Origin: an uncultured Opitutia bacterium
GTDB lineage: Bacteria > Verrucomicrobiota > Verrucomicrobiia > Opitutales > UBA953
Reading direction: 5' to 3'
Assembly (NCBI GenBank): GCA_937874455.1
Contig: CALNBE010000230.1
Span: 1 to 18,179 of the forward strand
DNA length: 18,179 nucleotides
The notes beneath the pieces were generated by a model. That model saw only the letters and a program-made list of their open reading frames with translations, did no database searches and was not told where the DNA came from. The translations under genes were made by a program, and so were the position numbers. This document shows, piece by piece, positions 1 to 7,165 of the stretch (positions are counted from its first letter, which is position 1; every line of letters starts with the position of its first letter).

Positions 1-296
1 ACGAACCAAACCATACTTTCCCCACCAAATACCCACCAAAAAAACAGAGCCAAAACACTAAATACACCGCCCCAAAACAAACACTCCCACGCAAAATCCT
101 CATCATCAGAAAGACCAATTCGCCCAAACGAAAACCAAAAAAAACCCCCTAAAAAAACCGCCACCGCCTGCCACCACAGGCTCTCAATCGAGCCTACCTG
201 CCTCGCCAGCGATACTGTCAGCCACAGCACACCCCCGATTACCAGCACCACAAATACCCAGCCCCACCACGGCATCGATAGCTTGTTGGCTCTCAT
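1..296 (-). CDS. Tryptophan-rich integral membrane protein, 3' end outside the window
   Basis: An open frame starts at the ATG at 296-294 and is still open at the window edge after 98 codons. A GGGGAG ribosome-binding site lies about nine bases upstream, the only good one in the window. Hydrophobic stretches at about residues 9-31, 41-58 and 72-92 look like three membrane spans. Twelve of 98 residues are tryptophan, and the second and third spans also hold runs of Phe. The coding strand is T-rich with homopolymer T runs, unlike the GC-rich neighbours, so this may be accessory DNA beside a tRNA gene. I do not recognise the family and assign no function. Confidence 0.55.
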   Translation of the reverse strand, partial: MRANKLSMPWWGWVFVVLVIGGVLWLTVSLARQVGSIESLWWQAVAVFLGGFFWFSFGRIGLSDDEDFAWECLFWGGVFSVLALFFWWVFGGESMVWF

Positions 297-595
297 CCAC
301 CACCACTCCCCAAAAACCTGCGAAAAATCAACCAAAATCCCAGCAACCCCTGCATTTAAGAAACTAAAAGATGCCAGGCTCCGTCTGTCTTTGTGACCAG
401 TTTCCGCCTTCCCAGCACACTCGAATCCCGCCACCGCACAAAGATCCATGACCGGCCGATCCTCGCGGGAAAAAACTCTTATTCCCCCTTTTTCGCGGCA
501 AAACGTGCCCTTTCGGTGTGTTTTGAGCTCTGCGGTTCGCGTTGGTTTGTATTTTCACCCAAAAACGCCTCAAACGGCCCCATCTGCCAACAAAA
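297..595. other. Intergenic stretch without a recognised gene
   Basis: Between the edge membrane-protein gene and the tRNA terminator I see no convincing gene. Short open frames on both strands have no ribosome-binding site and no family resemblance. No clear promoter for the membrane-protein gene could be picked out. Confidence 0.5.
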
Positions 596-617
596 AACCC
601 GCATGTTTATGCGGGTT
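596..617 (-). terminator. Rho-independent terminator of tRNA-Pro
   Basis: On the minus strand a perfect 9-bp stem (609-617 with 596-604) closes a 4-base loop and is followed by a T run (592-595). It lies 10 bases past the CCA end of the tRNA gene. The plus strand also ends in a T-rich stretch, so weak bidirectional action is possible. Confidence 0.85.
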
Positions 618-626
618 CTTCTTTAA

Positions 627-704
627 TGGTCGGGCCGAGAGGATTCGAACCTCCGACCTCTTCGTCCCGAACGAAGCGCGCTAGCCAGACTGCGCTACGG
701 CCCG
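627..704 (-). tRNA. tRNA-Pro (anticodon CGG)
   Basis: The minus strand folds into a complete cloverleaf. The acceptor stem is CGGGCCG/CGGCCCG with discriminator A at 630 and an encoded CCA at 629-627. The D arm holds GCGC...GCGC, the anticodon stem-loop is CTTCG-TTCGGGA-CGAAG, and the T arm contains GGTTCGAATCC. The loop places CGG at positions 34-36, reading codon CCG, with G at 37 as in proline tRNAs. The gene stands alone, with its own terminator downstream. Confidence 0.97.
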
Positions 705-724
705 ACATCAAAGAAAGAAGCCGG

Positions 725-754
725 GTATAAGGACGCTTCCGAAGGATCGTGCAA
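725..754 (-). promoter_or_regulatory. Candidate promoter of tRNA-Pro
   Basis: On the minus strand TTGCAC (754-749) and TTATAC (730-725) are separated by 18 bases and would start transcription near 718, about 14 bases before the tRNA. The -35 match is poor (3 of 6), so this is a best candidate rather than a firm call. Confidence 0.35.
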
Positions 755-930
755 GCGAAAAATCACTTTTCGGCATGGAGGAAATTGCCCCTGCCAGCAG
801 GCCCGCGGCCAACGCAGTTTCTCCTTTACCTTCCCATCCCCCTCGCTTGTCCTGCCTCTCCGGCGTTTTTCTCCATGAAAACGCTCTGCCGTTTCAACCA
901 ACACACCCAACTCAAACTCGCTTTCACACC

Positions 931-1236
931 ATGGCCGGAGTCGGAAAAATACTCAAACAAGCCCAGCGCATGCAAAAACGCATTGAGGAGGCGCAAGCCG
1001 CCCTCGCTGACGAAACCATCGAGATTTCCCATGGCGGCGGCGCGATCAAAATCGTCATCAACGGTCACAGCGAGGTGCGCGCCATCAGCTTCGATCCCGA
1101 ATTCCTCAAGGAGGACAAAACCTCGATTGAGCAAGCCTTGCTCGCCGCGCTCAACGAGGCCACCGCCAAGGCCAAGACGCTGCACCAAAGCAAAATGAGC
1201 GCCGCCACCGAGGGATTTGCCCTGCCGTCGTTCTAA
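931..1236 (+). CDS. ybaB: YbaB/EbfC family nucleoid-associated protein
   Basis: A 101-residue protein, the usual length for the YbaB/EbfC family, whose members form small dimers that bind DNA around the nucleoid. The N-terminal helix (about residues 4-27, GKILKQAQRMQKRIEEAQ) and the following strand region with GGGAIKIVINGH and the SFDPEFL segment are typical. The ATG at 931 gives the family length; longer in-frame starts from 775 would add a low-complexity leader. No Shine-Dalgarno sequence precedes it. It lies 51 bases before recR, the classic ybaB-recR pairing, but dnaX, often upstream, is not here; a tRNA gene on the other strand is. Confidence 0.93.
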   Translation: MAGVGKILKQAQRMQKRIEEAQAALADETIEISHGGGAIKIVINGHSEVRAISFDPEFLKEDKTSIEQALLAALNEATAKAKTLHQSKMSAATEGFALPSF

Positions 1237-1252
1237 ACAAGAAAACCGCGCC

Positions 1253-1272
1253 GCGGAGAAAACCTCCTCCGC
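1253..1272. repeat. Small inverted repeat between ybaB and recR
   Basis: GCGGAG (1253-1258) and CTCCGC (1267-1272) can pair around an 8-base loop. The left arm with following bases, GCGGAGAAAA, is a one-mismatch copy of the window-wide GCGGAGGAAA motif. The downstream AATTTT is too short a T run for a confident terminator. Confidence 0.4.
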
Positions 1273-1287
1273 AATTTTCCCGCCCAC

Positions 1288-1887
1288 ATGTCTCCGGCCT
1301 TTGAAAACGTCCGGCAGTTGCTCAAACAATTGCCGGGCCTCGGACACCGTTCTGCCGAGCGGCTCGCCCTGCATTTGCTGGTCGAACGCCCCGACCGGCT
1401 GCCGCCGCTGCTGACCGCACTGGGACAGGCCGCGGAGAAAATCCACCGCTGTCCCCACTGCGGCCACCTCTGCGAGGAGGAAACCTGCCTGATTTGTGCC
1501 GACCCGCGCCGCGACGCCCGGCGCATCTGCATCGTCGAACAAGTCCCCGACCTGCTCGCGCTCGAACGCTCCGGTGCCTATCACGGCCACTACCATGTGC
1601 TGCACGGCAAGCTTTCCCCAATTCAGGGCATCGGCCCCGAACAGCTCAATTTCGCCCCACTGGCTGCGCGATTCGCCGCAGAGGAAATCAGCGAAATCAT
1701 TCTCGCGCTGTCCAACGACATCGAGGGCGAGGCCACCTGCCACTACATCCAGGACACTTTTCTCCGCGAACGGCCAAACATCACCGTCAGCCGGATCGGC
1801 TTCGGTCTGCCCAGCGGCAGCGGCCTAACCTTCGCCGACCCCGCCACCCTGAAAAGCGCCATCGACGCCCGGCGCAATTATCTCTGA
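1288..1887 (+). CDS. recR: Recombination mediator protein RecR
   Basis: A 199-residue RecR, normal length. RecR works with RecF/RecO to load RecA on SSB-coated DNA at gaps and breaks. A helix-hairpin-helix segment (QLPGLGHRSAERLALHLL, about residues 14-31) is followed by the four-cysteine zinc motif (C55, C58, C67, C70). A Toprim domain follows, from about residue 78, with E84 and the conserved SNDIEGEAT segment (142-150). The ATG at 1288 has no Shine-Dalgarno sequence. The gene follows ybaB and ends 10 bases before the next gene, so the first three plus-strand genes are probably co-transcribed. Confidence 0.97.
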   Translation: MSPAFENVRQLLKQLPGLGHRSAERLALHLLVERPDRLPPLLTALGQAAEKIHRCPHCGHLCEEETCLICADPRRDARRICIVEQVPDLLALERSGAYHGHYHVLHGKLSPIQGIGPEQLNFAPLAARFAAEEISEIILALSNDIEGEATCHYIQDTFLRERPNITVSRIGFGLPSGSGLTFADPATLKSAIDARRNYL

Positions 1888-1897
1888 GCCTGCCTCC

Positions 1898-3103
1898 ATG
1901 CACGCCTACCCCGCCTCGATCGAAAACTTTTGGCTGGCCTGCGCCCGGCAGGCCACTGGGGAAAATGAGGATACCGCCGCCTTGGAGAAAATTCGCCCCG
2001 CGGTGCAAAAACTCAGCGACCTCTTCACCAAGGAGCGTCCGGAAAAAGGATTCCCCGACTACGCCGCCGATCCGCTGCTGCGCACCGCCTACGGGCTGTT
2101 TTTCTTTCCGCAAAGTTTCCTCCGCGCCCGCATCGCACTCGACCAAGCACGGCGCTTCCGGCACTGGCAGCCCACGCCCGCCGCAGTCTGGCGCATTCTT
2201 GATCTGGGCAGCGGCCCCGGCCCCGGCGGGCTGGCGCTCTCCGCCGCCTTGCGCGAACTGGCCCCCGCACAGCCGCTCGCACTCACCGCGCTTGATCATT
2301 CCCCTTCCGCCTTGCAACAGCTGCGAGAGCTGGCCCCTTCCGTGTTCCCGGAACAATTTTCCCTCGCCACTTTTCCTGCCGACCTCCGGCACGCTGCGCA
2401 CCAGACGGAAAGCCTGCCACCCCAGGATCTCATCATCATCAGCTTTGCTGCCAACGAGCTTTTCGGCCCCGATACCGCCGCCCTGCAACGCTGGTTGCGT
2501 TCCCTCCGCTCGCAACTCAAGCCAGATGGGCTGCTCTTGGTGCTGGAACCCGCCCTGCAAACCACCGCCACCACCCTGCAACGCACCGCCGATGCGCTCG
2601 CCAACGGTCCCGAATTTTTCCGCTGGGCCCCGGAACTGGGCGGACATCCCTGCCCGCTGCTGGCCGGGGGAAAACACTGGAGCCATGAGGTGCGCCGCTG
2701 GGAAGCGCCGAAATCCGCAGCCTTCCTCAATCGGCAGCTGTTCCGCGACCTCTCCGTGCTCAAATTCGCCTACACCGCCCTAGGGGCCCAACCGCCCGCC
2801 CCCCTGCCCGCCACGCCGCAATTGCTCCGGCTGATCTCGCCGCTGGAAGCGCTCAAGGGGCGCCTGGTCTTTGCAGCCGTCACGGCTCAGGGAGAAAAAA
2901 TCACCGTGGACATTCCCACGCGCGGCCTGTCCAAAAGCGAAATCAAACGCCACTTGTCCGCTTGGGAACGCGGCGACATCGCCGCCGTCACCACCTTGCA
3001 CCCCTTGGGGCAGGAGGGATGCTTTCGCCTCGCCGCCATCGGCGAATTGCAACCCGCCTACCGCTGGAGCGAAAAAAATCCGGCCTATTCCAGTACGCTT
3101 TGA
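1898..3103 (+). CDS. Rsm22-like SAM-dependent methyltransferase, divergent in the cysteine region
   Basis: A 401-residue class I methyltransferase-fold protein. The SAM motif ILDLGSGPGPGG is at 100-111 and an acidic strand end at D133. The C-terminal half follows the pattern of the Rsm22 family (mitochondrial Rsm22/METTL17 and bacterial relatives). It has HPCPLL (250-255), a HWSHEVRRW segment (260-268), KFAYTAL (289-295), and a closing segment with RLISP, an SK pair and WERGD (311-360). Family members act in small-subunit ribosome assembly or rRNA modification. Three expected cysteines of the family's Fe-S site appear replaced: WC is WS, the C-terminal cysteine is V at about 328, and the first cysteine is absent. 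Rsm22 assignment is by recalled motif pattern; plain methyltransferase is the safe call. Confidence 0.72.
   Translation: MHAYPASIENFWLACARQATGENEDTAALEKIRPAVQKLSDLFTKERPEKGFPDYAADPLLRTAYGLFFFPQSFLRARIALDQARRFRHWQPTPAAVWRILDLGSGPGPGGLALSAALRELAPAQPLALTALDHSPSALQQLRELAPSVFPEQFSLATFPADLRHAAHQTESLPPQDLIIISFAANELFGPDTAALQRWLRSLRSQLKPDGLLLVLEPALQTTATTLQRTADALANGPEFFRWAPELGGHPCPLLAGGKHWSHEVRRWEAPKSAAFLNRQLFRDLSVLKFAYTALGAQPPAPLPATPQLLRLISPLEALKGRLVFAAVTAQGEKITVDIPTRGLSKSEIKRHLSAWERGDIAAVTTLHPLGQEGCFRLAAIGELQPAYRWSEKNPAYSSTL
2116..2125 (+). repeat. TTTCCTCCGC motif, exact copy
   Basis: Inside the Rsm22-like gene, encoding part of SFLRA (about residues 73-77), ahead of the SAM motif. Confidence 0.85.
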
Positions 3104-3142
3104 AGCTGGCAAGCCCGGCCGCTTTTCCCAGCATCCCGCAGC

Positions 3143-4732
3143 ATGGCTGAACTGTCCGCTCCGACTCCCCCGCCAAAACCTCAGGGGAAAATTGCTATCC
3201 TCCTCGCCCGGCTGCGCCACTTCAACGACCGGGTTTGGAGCACCGACTCGCTCAACGACATTTCCCTCGCGGGCAAACTCACCGCGCTCTACCGCATCCT
3301 GACCATCTCCATCAAGGGCTGCCTGCAAAACAAAATCCCCATGCAGTCCGCCGCCCTCGCCTACTACTCTCTCATGTCGCTCGGCCCGGTCATTGCTCTC
3401 GCACTGATCATCTCCGGCTTCATTTTAAAGAGCGACAACAATCAGGGCGAGGAACAGTTCAAGGCCGCCATCGTCAGCATCATTCACGAGGTCGTGCCGC
3501 AAACCACGGTGGAGACAGGCTGGAGCGACGAGGAGCAACTCCTGCTCGAACTCAGCGGTACGCCCGCGGAGGAAAATGCACTCCTGCTCCCGGAGGAAAA
3601 CACCACCGCCGCCCAAGCGCGCTCGCTCAAGGACATCAGCGCCACACTCGACCAGCTAATCGACCGGCTCATCCAAAATGCCGCCAACGGCCAAGCGGGA
3701 CTGGTCGGGCTCTCCATCCTCATCGTGCTGGCAGTGCTGATGATTTCCCGGGTCGAAAACACTTTTAACTCCATCTGGAACGCCCAGTTTGGCCGAAGCT
3801 GGAAGGATCGTTTTATCAATTATTTCGTCTTCATCGTCCTCGCCTTCCTCCTCGGCTCGGCCTCGCTCACCATGGTGTCCGCCTCGTCAATCGCCAGAAA
3901 TGTCGCCGCCTCCGAGCAAACGCTCGCGATGGACGACAGCTTTCTGTCCGGCCTTCCCGATCAGGTGACCGCCTTCCTTCAGGGCAGCGCCCCAACCGTC
4001 ATCTCCATCGTCCTGCTCACCCTGCTCACCACCGCGCTCAACAAATTCATGCCCAACGTGCGGGTGCGCTGGAAACCAGCGCTGTTCGGAGGACTCGTCG
4101 CCGCCCTGCTGATCGTCGGCAACCAAAAAATGGCCGTGCTCTACGTCAGCAAAGTGGTTTCCTTCCAAAGCCTCTACGGCGAACTGAGCATCGTGCTCAT
4201 CCTGATGTTCGGCATGTACCTCACCTGGCTTTTCCTCCTCATCGGCGGACAGGTCAGCTACGCAGTGCAAAATGTTCGCTTCCTCGCCGACAACCGCACT
4301 TGGGAAGGATTGAGCACGCGAATCCGCCACCTGCTCTGCCTGGGCTGCCTCGCCGTCATTGCCCGTCGTTTCCGCAACGGCCAACCCGCCCCCACCGGCG
4401 AGGAACTCGGCAACTTGCTCCGCGTGCAGGGCAGTATCATCGCCGAATGCACCAAGCGGCTTGTCGAAACAGGACTGGTCTCCACGATCATCGAGCAGGA
4501 TCTCCGCGAACCCGTGCTCCGCTACCAACCGGCCCGGCCGCTCGACCAGCTCAAGCTCGGAGAAATTCGGGAAATCCTGGAAACCAAAATCGCCGGGGTG
4601 CGTCTCGATTTCGTCAACGACAGCGACCCGGCCCTGCCTTATTTTCAAAAAAGCTTCGCCGCGATGCTCCAGCAACCGGACATGCAATTGACCCTCGACA
4701 AGCTGCTCGCCCAGACTGAGCCCGCCGCCTGA
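3143..4732 (+). CDS. YihY/BrkB-type inner membrane protein with C-terminal helical extension
   Basis: A 529-residue polytopic protein of the YihY/virulence factor BrkB family, whose molecular function is not settled. Family marks are QSAALAYYSLMSLGPVIALAL (68-88), ENTFNSIWN (205-213), the KPALFGGLVAALL span (311-323) and a last span ending GGQVSYAVQN (368-377). Spans fall near 74-94, 186-203, 225-247, 284-300, 311-327 and 346-369. E. coli YihY is about 290 residues. The excess lies in a polar insertion between the first two spans (about 97-185) and a cytoplasmic C-terminal domain (about 380-529) that looks winged-helix-like. The insertion carries two copies of the repeated motif. Starts 39 bases after the previous gene. 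Confidence 0.88.
   Translation: MAELSAPTPPPKPQGKIAILLARLRHFNDRVWSTDSLNDISLAGKLTALYRILTISIKGCLQNKIPMQSAALAYYSLMSLGPVIALALIISGFILKSDNNQGEEQFKAAIVSIIHEVVPQTTVETGWSDEEQLLLELSGTPAEENALLLPEENTTAAQARSLKDISATLDQLIDRLIQNAANGQAGLVGLSILIVLAVLMISRVENTFNSIWNAQFGRSWKDRFINYFVFIVLAFLLGSASLTMVSASSIARNVAASEQTLAMDDSFLSGLPDQVTAFLQGSAPTVISIVLLTLLTTALNKFMPNVRVRWKPALFGGLVAALLIVGNQKMAVLYVSKVVSFQSLYGELSIVLILMFGMYLTWLFLLIGGQVSYAVQNVRFLADNRTWEGLSTRIRHLLCLGCLAVIARRFRNGQPAPTGEELGNLLRVQGSIIAECTKRLVETGLVSTIIEQDLREPVLRYQPARPLDQLKLGEIREILETKIAGVRLDFVNDSDPALPYFQKSFAAMLQQPDMQLTLDKLLAQTEPAA
3566..3599 (-). repeat. Two direct motif copies in the BrkB insertion
   Basis: GCGGAGGAAA (3566-3575, exact) and CCGGAGGAAA (3590-3599, one mismatch) lie 24 bases apart in the same orientation and in the same codon phase. 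They encode the repeated peptide EEN in the polar insertion (EENALLLPEEN, residues 143-153). Confidence 0.8.
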
Positions 4733-4741
4733 GCCCGAGGG

Positions 4742-4766
4742 AAAAATTCCTCCGCGCTGCGGGGAA
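4742..4766 (-). terminator. Terminator of rimO made from the repeated motif
   Basis: On the minus strand, directly after the rimO stop, 4759-4766 pairs with 4747-4755 (8 bp with one bulge, 3-base loop), followed by five T (4746-4742). The left arm on the plus strand, ATTCCTCCGC at 4746-4755, is a one-mismatch copy of the motif. The gap between the convergent brkB and rimO genes is only 36 bases and consists almost entirely of this hairpin. Confidence 0.7.
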
Positions 4767-4768
4767 AA

Positions 4769-6136
4769 TCAACCCGCGACCAGATCGTATTCCTGCGCGC
4801 CAGTGACCGTCACTTCGCAAAACTGCCCCACCGGCAGATGCGCTGGCACCAGCACGTTGCCGTCGATTTCCATCGCGTCCGCCGCGCTGCGCGCCACACC
4901 GGGGGCCTCCACCAGCACCCGCATTTTCCGGCCCACCTTCTCCCGGTTTTTCTCCTCTGAAAGCCGTTGCAGCAATTCCATCGCCCGCCGCCAGCGGGAC
5001 TCCTTGGTTTTGTGGTGCACCTGTTCCTCTTTTTTCGCCGCCGGAGTATCCTCCTCGCGGGAATAACGAAATACCCCGACCCGCTCAAAGCGCGTCGCCT
5101 CAATGAAAGCTAGCAGCTCCGCGAAATCCTCCTCGGTCTCGCCGGGGAAGCCGACGATGAAGGTGGTGCGGATCGCCAAATCCGGAATCCCCGCCCGCAT
5201 CCGCCGGAGCAAATCGCGAATGTAAGCGCCGTCCGTTTCCCGGCGCATCGCGCGCAGCATGTTGTCCGAGATGTGCTGCAGAGGCATGTCCACATAGCGC
5301 ACCACCTTCGGGCAGGCGGCAATGGTCTCGATCAACTCGTCGCTCCAGTGCGCGGGATGGGTGTAAAGCAGCCGAATCCAAAAATCGCCCTCAATGGCGT
5401 TCAGCTCGCGGAGCAAAGTCGCCAACGACTCACCCTTGGAGGAATCCACCGGGCTGCGCTTGTTGGGCCGCGCCTCCGTCCAGTGGTCCATTCCGAAATA
5501 GGTCGTGTCTTGCGAAATCAAATTGATTTCCTTCACCCCTTCCGCCACCAGCGCCCGCGCCTCCTTCACCACCGATTCCACCGTGCGGCTGCGATGCCGT
5601 CCGCGGATTTTCGGAATGATGCAAAAACTGCACAGGTGGTTGCAGCCTTCGGCGATTTTGATGTAGGCGGCATGCTTGGGCGTCAGCCGGAAACGCGGGG
5701 TGTCGTAGTCGGGGATATAAACGGGTTTCTCGGTGACAAAATCCTGAATCGCGAAATCCTCCGACGCTAACTTGAGCTTCGGACCCAGCACCTTTTCGAT
5801 CACCGGCACCACCTGCGTGATTTGGTCCAGCCCGATGAAGGCGTCCACCTCCGGCAGCAGTTTGGGCAGCTCGCCCTGATAGCGCTGCGACATGCAGCCG
5901 GCGACAATCAGCTTTTGCTTTTTCCTCCGCGGCGCGGCTTCCCGCATGTCAAAAATCGCCTGCAAACTTTCCTTCTTCGACGCGTCAATGAACGAGCAGG
6001 TGTTGACGATCACCACGTCGGCCTCGCGCGCGCCCGGGGTCATCGCCATTCCTGCCTTGTGCAGGTGTCCGATCATGATTTCGGAATCGATGAGATTTTT
6101 TGCGCAGCCGAGGGAAACGAGGCCTACTTTTACCAT
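4769..6136 (-). CDS. rimO: Ribosomal protein S12 methylthiotransferase RimO
   Basis: A 455-residue radical-SAM enzyme that adds a methylthio group to the conserved aspartate of ribosomal protein S12. The N-terminal UPF0004 domain carries the three cysteines of the auxiliary cluster (C11 in SLGCAKN, C47 in NTCSF, C81 in AGCMSQRY). The radical-SAM motif CNHLCSFC is at C165, C169 and C172, followed by IPKIRGRHRSR, which separates RimO from the tRNA enzyme MiaB. The last ~70 residues form a TRAM domain. The ATG at 6136 starts the typical MVKVGLVSLGC opening; there is no Shine-Dalgarno sequence. It is the last gene of the seven-gene minus-strand run. Confidence 0.97.
   Translation of the reverse strand: MVKVGLVSLGCAKNLIDSEIMIGHLHKAGMAMTPGAREADVVIVNTCSFIDASKKESLQAIFDMREAAPRRKKQKLIVAGCMSQRYQGELPKLLPEVDAFIGLDQITQVVPVIEKVLGPKLKLASEDFAIQDFVTEKPVYIPDYDTPRFRLTPKHAAYIKIAEGCNHLCSFCIIPKIRGRHRSRTVESVVKEARALVAEGVKEINLISQDTTYFGMDHWTEARPNKRSPVDSSKGESLATLLRELNAIEGDFWIRLLYTHPAHWSDELIETIAACPKVVRYVDMPLQHISDNMLRAMRRETDGAYIRDLLRRMRAGIPDLAIRTTFIVGFPGETEEDFAELLAFIEATRFERVGVFRYSREEDTPAAKKEEQVHHKTKESRWRRAMELLQRLSEEKNREKVGRKMRVLVEAPGVARSAADAMEIDGNVLVPAHLPVGQFCEVTVTGAQEYDLVAG
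5931..5940 (+). repeat. TTTCCTCCGC motif, exact copy
   Basis: Inside rimO on the opposite strand. The rimO codons read RRK at about residues 70-72, a variable charged loop between conserved cysteine motifs. Confidence 0.85.
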
Positions 6137-6152
6137 GTGTGTGAGGGAAAGC

Positions 6153-6162
6153 GCGGAGGAAA
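6153..6162 (-). repeat. TTTCCTCCGC motif, exact copy
   Basis: In the 65-base gap between xerC and rimO. On the rimO-sense strand it reads TTTCCTCCGC, so it is not the rimO ribosome-binding site. Confidence 0.85.
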
Positions 6163-6201
6163 AATCTGCCTTTAATCAAAGCAAGATATTTCACCACGAC
6201 C

Positions 6202-7158
6202 TCACGCTCGGGGATGCGCCTTGGAATAGGCAGCCTTCAGCCGGCTCAGCGTCACATGGGTGTAGATCTGGGTCGAGGACAACGAGCTGTGCCCGAGCTG
6301 CTCCTGGATCATTCGCAAATCCGCCTCGTGATCCAGCAGATGCGTCGCACAGGAATGGCGCAGCTTGTGCGGAGTAAAATCGCCGGGCAGTTCCGCCGCG
6401 GCCAGATAGCGCTTAAGCAAAAGCTGCACCGCCCGCGGATACATTCGCTCGCCTTTCGCGGTCTTGAACACCGGCGCGTCCGGCTCCGTGCGCTCCGACA
6501 TTTTGGCCAAATTTTCCACCGCGCGCAGTGCGACTTCACCCAGCGGCACCACGCGGATCTTGTTTCCTTTGCCCAGAATCCGCACCAATCCCTTCGCAAA
6601 ATCAAAATGCCCATGGTCCAGTCCGCACAATTCCGCCACCCGCAATCCGCCGCCGTAAAGGCATTCCAGCATCGCCTCGTCCCGCACCCTTTCCCAGGCG
6701 GAAATCCGCCCCGCCTCCTGTAATTGCTGCGGCGCCGCCAGCAGGCGGGCCATTTGCTTTTCCGTCAAAAACTGCGGCACGCGCTTGGGGATTTTCGGCG
6801 AGCGCAGCACGGTCCACGGCGACTCCTCCAAGATTTTCTCCCGCAGCAAAAAATCGAAAAATCCCCGGATCGCCGCCAGCTGATTGTGCACGGTTTTCCG
6901 GGTGTGGGTGCGCTGTTTTTCCACAATAAAATCCCGCGCCAGCCGCCGGTTGATTTCGCGAAAATCCCCGGAAAAATTCACTTCACTCCGCGCCCATAGG
7001 AAAAAATCCCGCAGCGCCTGGGCGTAATTGCGCCGCGTGTACGACGAGGTCTGACGCGCCTCCAGGCTTTGCACAAATGCCGCCACTTCCGCCGCGCCGG
7101 GGAAATTTTCCTCCGCCGCAGAGGAAAATGCCTCGTCCGGTGCATGCGTCACGGTCAT
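6202..7158 (-). CDS. xerC: Tyrosine recombinase XerC
   Basis: A 318-residue site-specific recombinase of the XerC/XerD type, which resolves chromosome dimers at dif. An N-terminal SAM-like DNA-binding domain (about 24-110) is followed by the catalytic domain. The catalytic residues are visible: R173 (GLRVAEL), K197/K200 (GKGNK), H264 and R267 (HKLRHS), H290 (LGHSS) and nucleophile Y299 (QIYTH). The end YSKAHPRA favours XerC over XerD. I chose the ATG at 7158 over an upstream ATG at 7230 because the latter lies within queF; 7158 leaves a 7-base gap and a normal length. The first 20 residues are low-complexity and carry an inverted motif pair. Its housekeeping neighbours argue against a phage integrase. 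Confidence 0.92.
   Translation of the reverse strand: MTVTHAPDEAFSSAAEENFPGAAEVAAFVQSLEARQTSSYTRRNYAQALRDFFLWARSEVNFSGDFREINRRLARDFIVEKQRTHTRKTVHNQLAAIRGFFDFLLREKILEESPWTVLRSPKIPKRVPQFLTEKQMARLLAAPQQLQEAGRISAWERVRDEAMLECLYGGGLRVAELCGLDHGHFDFAKGLVRILGKGNKIRVVPLGEVALRAVENLAKMSERTEPDAPVFKTAKGERMYPRAVQLLLKRYLAAAELPGDFTPHKLRHSCATHLLDHEADLRMIQEQLGHSSLSSTQIYTHVTLSRLKAAYSKAHPRA
7107..7127. repeat. Inverted motif pair in the xerC N-terminus
   Basis: TTTCCTCCGC (7107-7116, exact) and GCAGAGGAAA (7118-7127, one mismatch) face each other. The outer seven bases of each arm pair perfectly. On the coding strand they encode part of the AAEENF segment in the variable leader of XerC, ahead of the DNA-binding domain. 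Confidence 0.8.
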
Positions 7159-7165
7159 GGGAAAA

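Noticed and set aside
415..440. CTCGAATCCCGCC resembling a tRNA T arm
   Set aside because: The flanking bases do not form a T stem and no acceptor or anticodon arm can be drawn upstream.
826..1743. A 305-codon open frame antisense to ybaB and recR
   Set aside because: Covers two recognisable genes on the other strand and shows no domain or ribosome-binding site.
6153..6162. GGAGGA in the motif acting as a Shine-Dalgarno site
   Set aside because: No exact copy lies at the right distance and orientation before a start codon; the rimO-upstream copy is in the opposite sense.
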